From: Sinotaia quadrata
Taxonomy: Eukaryota; Mollusca; Gastropoda; Architaenioglossa; Viviparidae
Assembly (NCBI GenBank): GCA_028829895.1
Contig: CM054180.1
Coordinates: 108,331,635-108,395,634, forward strand
Length of the DNA: 64,000 nt
Reading direction: 5' to 3'
Numbering within the stretch: the first letter of the stretch is position 1; each line of letters begins with the position of its first letter. Below the pieces are notes generated by a model. The model ran no database searches. It was not told the DNA's origin and saw only the letters and a list, made by a program, of their open reading frames with translations. The translations under genes and the position numbers were made by a program. This document shows positions 56,685-64,000 of the stretch, one piece after another.

Positions 56685-58160
56685 ATAATGAATAATTCTG
56701 ACAATTTCTCACAAAGTACAACACGATAGTTTAATGAATAATTCTGACAATTTCTCACAACACAATAGTTTAATGAATAATTCTGACAATTTCTCACAAA
56801 GCACAACACGATAGTTTAATGAATAATTCTGACAATTTCTCACAACACGATAATTACTGAATAATTATGAAAATTTCTCACAAAATACAACACGTTGATT
56901 TAATAAATAATTATGAAAATTTCTCACAAAATACAACACGTTGATTTAATAAATAATTATGAAAATTTCTCACAACACGATAGCATAATGAATAATTCTA
57001 ACAATTCCTCACAAAGTACTACATGATAGTTTAATGAATAATTCTGACAATTCCTCACAACACGATAATTAATGATTAATTATGAAAATTTCTCACAGTA
57101 TACAACACGATAGTTTAATGGTTAATTCTGAAGATTTCTCACAATTCTGAAAAAATCAACACTGTAGTTTAGAGAATGATTCTAACAATTTTTCACAAAG
57201 TACTATACGATATTTTAATGAATAATTCTAACAATTTTTCACAAAGTACTATACGATATTTTAATGAATAATTCTGACAATTTTTCACAAAGTACTATAC
57301 GATATTTTAATGAATAATTCTAACATTTTTTCACAAAATTCTATACGATATTTTAATGAATAATTCTGACAATTTTTCACAAAGTACTATACGATATTTT
57401 AATGAATAATTCTAACATTTTTTCACAAAATTCTATACGATATTTTAATGAATAATTCTGACAATTTCTCACAAAGTACTATACGATATTTTAATGAATA
57501 ATTCTGACAATTTCTCACAATGTGATAATTACTGAATAATTATGAAAATTTCTCAAAAAATACAACACGTTGATTTAATAAATTATTCTGACAATTTCTC
57601 ATCAACTACTACACGAAAGTATACTGAATAATTATGAACATTTCTCACAAAGTACTATACGGTAGTTTAATGATTAATTCTGACAATTTCTCACAATTCT
57701 GACAAAATTCAACACTGTAGCTTAGAGAATAATTCTAACAATTTCTAACAAAATACAACACGATAATTTAATGAATAATTCTGACAATTTCTCACAAAAT
57801 ATAACACGACAATCTAATGAAAAATTCTGATAGTTTCTCACAAGATACAACAATATTTTGAGAATTTTTCACAAAATTTAACATAATAGCTTAGTGGATG
57901 GTTATGACAATTTCTCACATAATACAACACGATGGATTAGTGGATAATTCTGACAATAAACACGAAGGATTAGCAAATAATTATGACAACTTCCCTCAAA
58001 ATACAGCAAGATAGTTTAGTAGATCATTATGACAATTTTTTACAAAACATAACACCTAAGTGAGTGGAAAATTCCAACCACGTCTTGCAAAATGCAAAGC
58101 GACATATCGACAGGTAATTCTGACAAAGATCTGACTTCTCACAAAATAAAAACCGATGTT
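56685..58160. repeat. Satellite, about 44-46 bp, more than 25 copies
   Basis: Units share TTTAATGAATAATTCTGACA then ATTTCTCACAAAGTAC and an (AC)ACGATA joint. There is a sub-family with CTATACGATATTTTAATG at 57160-57510. Divergence rises towards 58160. Confidence 0.93.
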
Positions 58161-58364
58161 AATTCTGACAAGAGTGTGAATCCTGTATTATGCATGCACT
58201 CTCGTGAACTGAAACAAAAAATCAAAGCCAAGAAAGATACTTTTCTCTGACACTTTCATTTTACAATATCTGTATTATGGTAACATTAAATTAACAAGGT
58301 CATTTACCTCACCATACTTATTTGTTGTTGTTTTTTGCTCGTAGTACTTTTACGCCTAGTCTTC

Positions 58365-58510
58365 CTTCCTCTGCAATCTCTCGCATTTGTGTCTATGCTT
58401 CTACGGCTTTCCTCTGCGATCTCTCGCATTTGTGTCTATGCTTCTACGGCTTTCCTCTGCGATCTCTCGCATCTGTGTCTATGCTTCTACGGCTTTCCTC
58501 TGCGTACATT
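58365..58510. repeat. Minisatellite, 43-bp unit, 3.5 copies
   Basis: Unit CTCTGCGATCTCTCGCATTT then GTGTCTATGCTTCTACGGCTTTC. The Cys/Leu/Ser-rich frame at 58322-58621 is a translation of the array. Confidence 0.95.
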
Positions 58511-58824
58511 ACTAGGATGTTAGCGGTCTTACTAAAACGACACCCACCCACCCCAACATCCCCTCCACCTCGTTTCGACACGCTTTTCCAAGACATCAAG
58601 TATTCATCAGTTCCAGTCTAGCAAGACAATTATGGGCCTACACACCCTATCCACCGAACGTAACATATTTGTTTCCCCCAAAACATTAGACCTTAGGCCG
58701 GCAACAGTTGGAAACCGTCCAACGGAAGGTGGTGAAGGTACTAGCTGAACAGACGCTTGATATGGCCAACGAACTAGTTTCATTTCAAAATAACGACCAC
58801 GTTTCGGTTATACTAAAAAAAGCT

Positions 58825-58895
58825 TGGGGATGCTGAGTGGCCGAGAGGGTCTGGTGCTAGGCTCTCGTGCAGTTGATCGCGGTTACACTCGGCAA
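58825..58895 (+). mobile_element. tRNA-Ser/Leu-like fragment (SINE head or tRNA pseudogene)
   Basis: An A box TGGCCGAGAGG at 58838-58848 is the form found in Ser/Leu tRNAs. A B-box-like GGTTACACTC lies at 58881-58890. The sequence after the B box cannot pair with the 5' GGGGATG, so there is no acceptor stem and this is not a working tRNA gene. Confidence 0.55.
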
Positions 58896-59084
58896 TCTTA
58901 TGTAGAAGTGCTAAACTGACATAAACAAAATTAAAACCATGACCATGAGTAAATTCTATTTAAGTTCTTGACGACGTGTTAATTATATTTCAGTTTTGTG
59001 CGATGAAATGTTAGCTCATTTTTGGTCACGCGTCAGTTATATTTCAAACTTGTGACAATTGCATTCTGAGCTGTCAGTTCAGTT

Positions 59085-59395
59085 TTACATCTCTGACGAC
59101 TTATCATTTACAGTTCCAATCTGTGACATGTTAATTACATCTCTGACGACTTATCACTTACAGTTCCAATCTGTGACATGTTAATTACATCTCTGACGAC
59201 TTATCATTTACAGTTCCAATCTGTGACATGTTAATTACATCTCTGACGACTTATCGCTTACAGTTCCAATCTGTGACGTGTTAATTACATCTCTGACGAC
59301 TTATCACTTACAGTTCCAATCTGTGACGTGTTAATTACATCTCTGACGACTTATCATTTACAGTTCCAATCTGTGACATGTTAATTACATTTCCA
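59085..59395. repeat. Minisatellite, 52-bp unit, 6 copies
   Basis: Unit ACATCTCTGACGACTTATCA then (T/C)TTACAGTTCCAATCTGTGAC and (A/G)TGTTAATT, almost invariant. Confidence 0.97.
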
Positions 59396-60245
59396 AAACT
59401 TCACCACGCACTAATTATATTTCACAAATTAGCAATTTTTTAATGTGTGCCATCTTGGTCTTACAGAACTCTTTGAAACTCGAAACAGGTATAAATGATT
59501 AATAAAATAACAGCCATTAAAATCTAAGATAAGTGATGACTTAAAAATCGATAGCTGCAATTGATCTGTTTAGCGGTGAATTTCCACAAGAATTTAATAC
59601 GAATAACGACAAAAGAAAAATATCCACAAAAAAAAGAGAAGGTATTTTCATAAACTGGAGAGCTCTATAGGATGGACTGACTGATGTGTGTCACCTATGA
59701 TGCTAAGATGTAAGAATTGCAGAAGACTAGTCACGAAGTAAAATGAAGTTAAAGAAGTCTTTACTGGATGTTTGATTACCATATCAGCAAGCAAGGAGTG
59801 TGAAGGACAAGACATTCCACTTGCGTAGCCTAGACTGTGGTCTATCCTTGGGTTTCAAATATGGGCTGTCAAAGATTTTATATCTAGATTATCATTCAAT
59901 AATAGATCAGAAAAAAAACAAACTTTAGACTACTGAAACAAGTAGGCCTATGGGAAATGCAGCCAGTCATTTAATCTATGACTCGGTCTCATTTAACTTT
60001 GTAATTAATCACGTGACAGTATATGTAACCTGTCAAACGAGAACTGGATTAAAATAAAAAATCACTGGATCACCATCATTTAAGAGTCATGAATTTTTAC
60101 TACAACCCAAGCTGTACAATGGTTTTTTTTTTTTTTGCGTACAGACAATTAATCAGGATTCCTTCAGAGAAAAGCACACTAAGTCTACCGTGCAAGGTAC
60201 TCACAGTGATTCCCGCAGTAGATTTTGAAACCAAAGCAATGCTTT
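59396..60245. other. Stretch without recognised gene
   Basis: No domain-bearing frame or element end is seen; one poly-T run at 60123-60136. Confidence 0.4.
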
Positions 60246-60249
60246 GTAA

Positions 60250-60760
60250 TCTACTTGTCTGAAAATGCCAAGAATAATTCACAACACCTTGTACATGTGC
60301 TTTACTTGTCTGAAAATGTCACGAGTAATTCACAACACCTTGTACATGTGCTTTACTTGTCTGAAAATGTCACGAGTAAACCACAATACTTTATATATAC
60401 TTTACTGGTCTGAAAATACCACGTCACGAATAAACTGTAATACCTTGAACATGTAATTTACTTGTCTGAAAATGTCATGAATAATCCGTAATAGTACATG
60501 TACTTTACTTGTCTGAAAATGTCATGAATAAACCGTAATAGAACATGTACTTTACTTGTTTGAAAATGTCATGAATAATAGTACATATACTTGTCTGAAA
60601 ATGTCATGAATAAACCGTAATAGTACATGTACTTTACTTGTTTGAAAATGTCATGAATAAACTGTAATACCTTGAACATGTATTTACTTGTTTGAAAATG
60701 TAACGAATAAACAGTATGCCTTGTATATGTATTTGTTTGAAAGTGTCAAAGTCATGAATA
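60250..60760. repeat. Minisatellite, about 40-55 bp, about 11 copies
   Basis: Units share CTTTACTTGTCTGAAAATGT then CATGAATAAACCGTAATA and ACATGTA. Unit length varies. Confidence 0.93.
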
Positions 60761-61361
60761 AACAATAGCTATTATATTAATCAAAATAATAAAAATACTT
60801 AATTCATCTTTTTCCTGATTACAGTATTTGACATCATCGGTGTCTACACGATATCGCAATAGTTTGTATACAAATTAAAGCAATAACAAAAACTGGAAAT
60901 GTTGTTATTCCCTTTCTAATTGACAAAAAAACCCCAACGGAATCGTATTTATATATATATGCAGTGAAGATCCATAATTTGCATGTTCCGCACCTAGCCA
61001 GTAGTGTGTGCGTCAGTATTGAAACGATCTAGCAACGTTAACTGTTGCGATGTAAGCCCTAACTGTAATTGATATACATGAATAGGTATTTCCTTTCAGA
61101 AAGGAAACGTGTTGATGGGTGTTCACGGCAGCTATAGGTCTACTGAAGTGCACTGATTGCAGTTTCTGAAAAATTCAGGCCAACTCTCCTCAAATCTGAT
61201 TAACATTCAGGACAAATATTTCAAATCTATCAACTTTCTCTGTATGTATTGCATCTGTCTCTATGCTATCTGACACTCGAATACGTGAAGCAAAACGCGT
61301 AGCTCTACACTAAAGGCCTGTCACAATAATTCAAGACATGCGAGAAAGTCTACAGCAGGGA

Positions 61362-61529
61362 CAGGGCCGTCTTAACAACATTAAAGGCCCACGGGCAAAG
61401 CAGTGCACTGGGTCCCTTAGTACCAACTAAATCAGTGTTTAAACAATAAAAACAAAACAAAACAACATGTAAAGCTAGTGAGGCCCTTGGCAACTGACCA
61501 GCGTGCCCCCATGCGTTAAGATGGCACTG
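61362..61529. mobile_element. hAT-type MITE, 168 bp
   Basis: Terminal inverted repeats CAGGGCCGTCTTAAC (left) and GTTAAGATGGCACTG (right) match at 12-13 of 15 positions when one is reversed. The interior has GGCCCACGGGCAAAGCA. This terminus resembles non-autonomous hAT elements common in invertebrates. An 8-bp target duplication is not clear. Confidence 0.65.
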
Positions 61530-62940
61530 ACTCTAAAGGTATCTATTTGAAATTAGCGCAAAAAAAATCATGCAACCGCAGCCTTTTTTCCCGGTTGAGT
61601 TTCTCTTTACAATATATTTTAAAGCACCTGTGCGAGATGTTCAAAAAGTATATTATGTTCAGGCATTTCTTCAAATGTATAAAAATGAGAACCGAAGTAC
61701 TCGAATCAAACTAAGATTGAGTCAGTATCGCGACATTTTTTTAAAAAAAATTTCGCTACCTAAGACATTATCATAGTAACTCAGCGTACTTTGGCAACAT
61801 TTTCACACTTTTATACAGCAGTATTATTAAGAAATGATACTGGTATTGTCTACTTTGTGAAAGTGTTTATAGTTTTCACTATCGCCAAGCAGTCAGCTGT
61901 AAGGGGAAGCAACTATTGTTATATTAAAAGCAAATACGTTGGTCACCTAAACAGGTCTGTATTTTGCTTTAATTATTCATAAAGGAAAAAATGTAGTGAA
62001 TATTGTATGCAGTTTTAGACAATTTATAATATTATCGTGAATCATGTTTGCTCATATTGTTAAATTTCGCAGGCATACAAAGGTTCTTAGAGCCATGATG
62101 AATAATTTATTAATTATATATATTGGTCCAACATAATTTCTGCTTTGGATGGCACCTAACCTTAGATTAAAATGTATATGCCTTATTATCTTCTTTAGTC
62201 TCAATGTATTAAATGCTGATGACATCACTTAGTTACACTTAATGGCATTCAAATATTGAACTTTTAGGTGGAAACCTGTAGGTGTGACTGCAGATATTTA
62301 ACAATAGAAACTTAACTGGTGTGTTGACTTGATCTGTTGAAATAAGAAAGGTTAAGTAATTGTGTCAACAGTACTGGATATACATCCAGGCAGGTGATTA
62401 GAGTTCTAATCAAAGTTAAGCACGAAGGTATGAGGAATGTTACTATGCAGGCAGAAACAAAACCACTCAGAGAAAGTGATAACACTTTAAAACTGTTTGT
62501 TTACCCTCAGCCACCTTTTTTTGTGTAGTCTGTACTTCACAGTGCTGTGACAGGTCAAGAAAACTCATAAGCATTCTGGACTCTGCAGAAATCTATTAGA
62601 AATGCTTTATTATTTTTTTTGTGAATCCAACTGGATTGAAAGTATAAGGGTGTAAGATACATGATACACATATTCCTGAACAAGATGTTATATTATGTAC
62701 CTGTACAGTCATAGAGTGAATGCATTATGTGTTTGATAGTTGGAGCATTTCTCAGTGAAAGAACTGGAACATTTCTGACTGGAGTCCATGATTACCATTC
62801 CAGAGTAGTTGACTCTTGAGCATTGCAGATTGACAAAGGAAGAAGATACCTTGGGGCTTGGGCCTGCCTACTTGATGGAGTCTTTTTTTCTTCAGTAATA
62901 TGTGTGGGCAAAAACTTATCTGATATATTAGGTATCAATT
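61530..62940. other. Stretch without recognised gene
   Basis: AT-rich; short frames at 61570-61982 carry no domain. Confidence 0.4.
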
Positions 62941-62947
62941 CTAGATT

Positions 62948-63100
62948 GGGTCGTACTTGGAAGTAGGCTGAAGAAATCTGAGTAGAAGGAACTAACTGAG
63001 GAGGGAGTTGCTGCTTGATGACTTCTTGGAAGTAGGCTGAAGAAATCTGAGTAGAAGGAACTAACTGAGGAGGGAGTTGCTGCTTGATGACTTCTTGCAG
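62948..63100. repeat. Tandem duplication, 72-bp unit, 2 copies
   Basis: The unit beginning CTTGGAAGTAGGCTGAAGAA and ending TGCTTGATGACTTCTT is repeated perfectly. The minus-strand frame over it is a translation of the repeat. Confidence 0.95.
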
Positions 63101-64000
63101 TGAATATGGTGGTGTGCATGCCTGAGGGTAACTTTATCCTGATGTAGCAGTAGGAAACTGAAGCCTGTGCTAAGCCAGAAAACTCAAGTAAACTTATTTA
63201 TGCAATCAGTTCTGTTTTCTAGTTTACCTATAAGATGATGTTATGCATATTCTGATTACTTTTCTCACAGGATTTGTTTGAGAGTACAAGTAGAAAAAGG
63301 TCTGAAAAGTTCATACACATATATATCTTTATATATATTAAAATTTTTCTATATTTAATGTATAGTATACTTGCAGTCAGTTCAGACAAAAATTGCAAAT
63401 GAAGAGTCTTATCATAAACATATACCAGATCATTATATCACTATGTAGTTGCAATCATCAATGCAAACTGCCAGAGTTTTAGTATTGGAGCTATATTTTA
63501 ATGATATTCTCAATAGTGGCCAGAACAGAAAAACTTACACAGAATAATTTAGTTTGAATAATGATTGTTAGTATACTGAATATTTGACTGCTGAATTAAA
63601 ATAAATTAAACTGTTCTTCCTCTATCTGCTGATAAATGAAAGTGATGTTGAGTATGTTGACTGTAAGTGTAAGCAATGTAATATATGCATCTTCACTGTG
63701 TATGACAGTGATCCTGTTGAATTTCATTGACATTGGAGGGTTTTGCATGTTTTTGAGGTTGGAGAGGATGAGAAGAGTAAATAAGACCAGTGTGATTCTA
63801 GCAATTTAGAGAAGTGTCCTCACACACAACTAGTAAGGGCCCACATGATGGTCTAAACATAGTTGACTACTATATTATACATGTAAATTAACGCTCTAAA
63901 ACCTTTTACAACTGATTGTTTGTGGTCAAAGTTAAATTTACTGGCAGGAGGTTATATTAATGACATTTGTGATGTTATAAACCTGTCGATGATGTGCTTT
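63101..64000. other. Window end without recognised gene
   Basis: AT-rich, non-repetitive; nothing recognisable on either strand. Confidence 0.4.

Noticed and set aside
58825..58895. Functional tRNA-Ser or tRNA-Leu gene
   Set aside because: The B box is degenerate and the acceptor stem cannot pair, so it is called tRNA-like only.

Overview
This window looks like AT-rich nuclear DNA from an invertebrate animal, most likely a lophotrochozoan and plausibly a gastropod mollusc. It has spliced genes with GT-AG introns, kilobases of non-coding DNA, dozens of minisatellite and microsatellite arrays, and relics of LINE, Ty3/gypsy, hAT and SINE elements. There is no bacterial-style gene packing. The taxonomic guess rests on the look of the receptors and repeats, not on a search.

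The clear genes are two + strand class A (rhodopsin-like) G-protein-coupled receptors that are paralogs. Receptor A (22616-26675, three coding exons, 551 aa) and receptor B (48699-54075, two coding exons, 594 aa) share the TM1 exon boundary in the same phase, the GNS-VLY-YNRKL end of TM1, an E-R-(Y/H) motif at the end of TM3, a very long third cytoplasmic loop, NPIIYSF in TM7 and a Cys-rich basic C-terminus. A third, inverted and frameshifted copy (45636-46186, minus strand) lies between them. Together they form a small local GPCR cluster that has grown by duplication. A possible first coding exon of an unrelated gene lies at 969-1123.

Layout. 1-5 kb: candidate exon, LINE reverse-transcriptase relic, GATA array, 31-bp array, hAT transposase relic. 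5-22 kb: no convincing gene; SINE-like pieces, a Ty3/gypsy integrase relic, many minisatellites and a 1.5-kb degenerate satellite. 22-27 kb: receptor A. 27-41 kb: repeats, a Ty3/gypsy RT/RNase H relic, and three insertions of a retroelement family with a common GC-rich 3' tail. 41-46 kb: a rearranged LINE, minisatellites and the receptor pseudogene. 48-54 kb: receptor B, whose 3.6-kb intron holds LINE fragments. 54-64 kb: long arrays of 39-52-bp repeats, a tRNA-like fragment, a hAT-type MITE and unassigned sequence.

The most unusual non-gene signal is a family of four insertions (33848-33932, 35039-35881, 36446-36735, 55702-55750). They share a 3' end that contains two abutting GNRA-loop hairpin motifs, each has an 11-12-bp target-site duplication, and they range from 49 to 843 bp. 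The longest carries a 187-codon Pro/Thr/Gln-rich reading frame.
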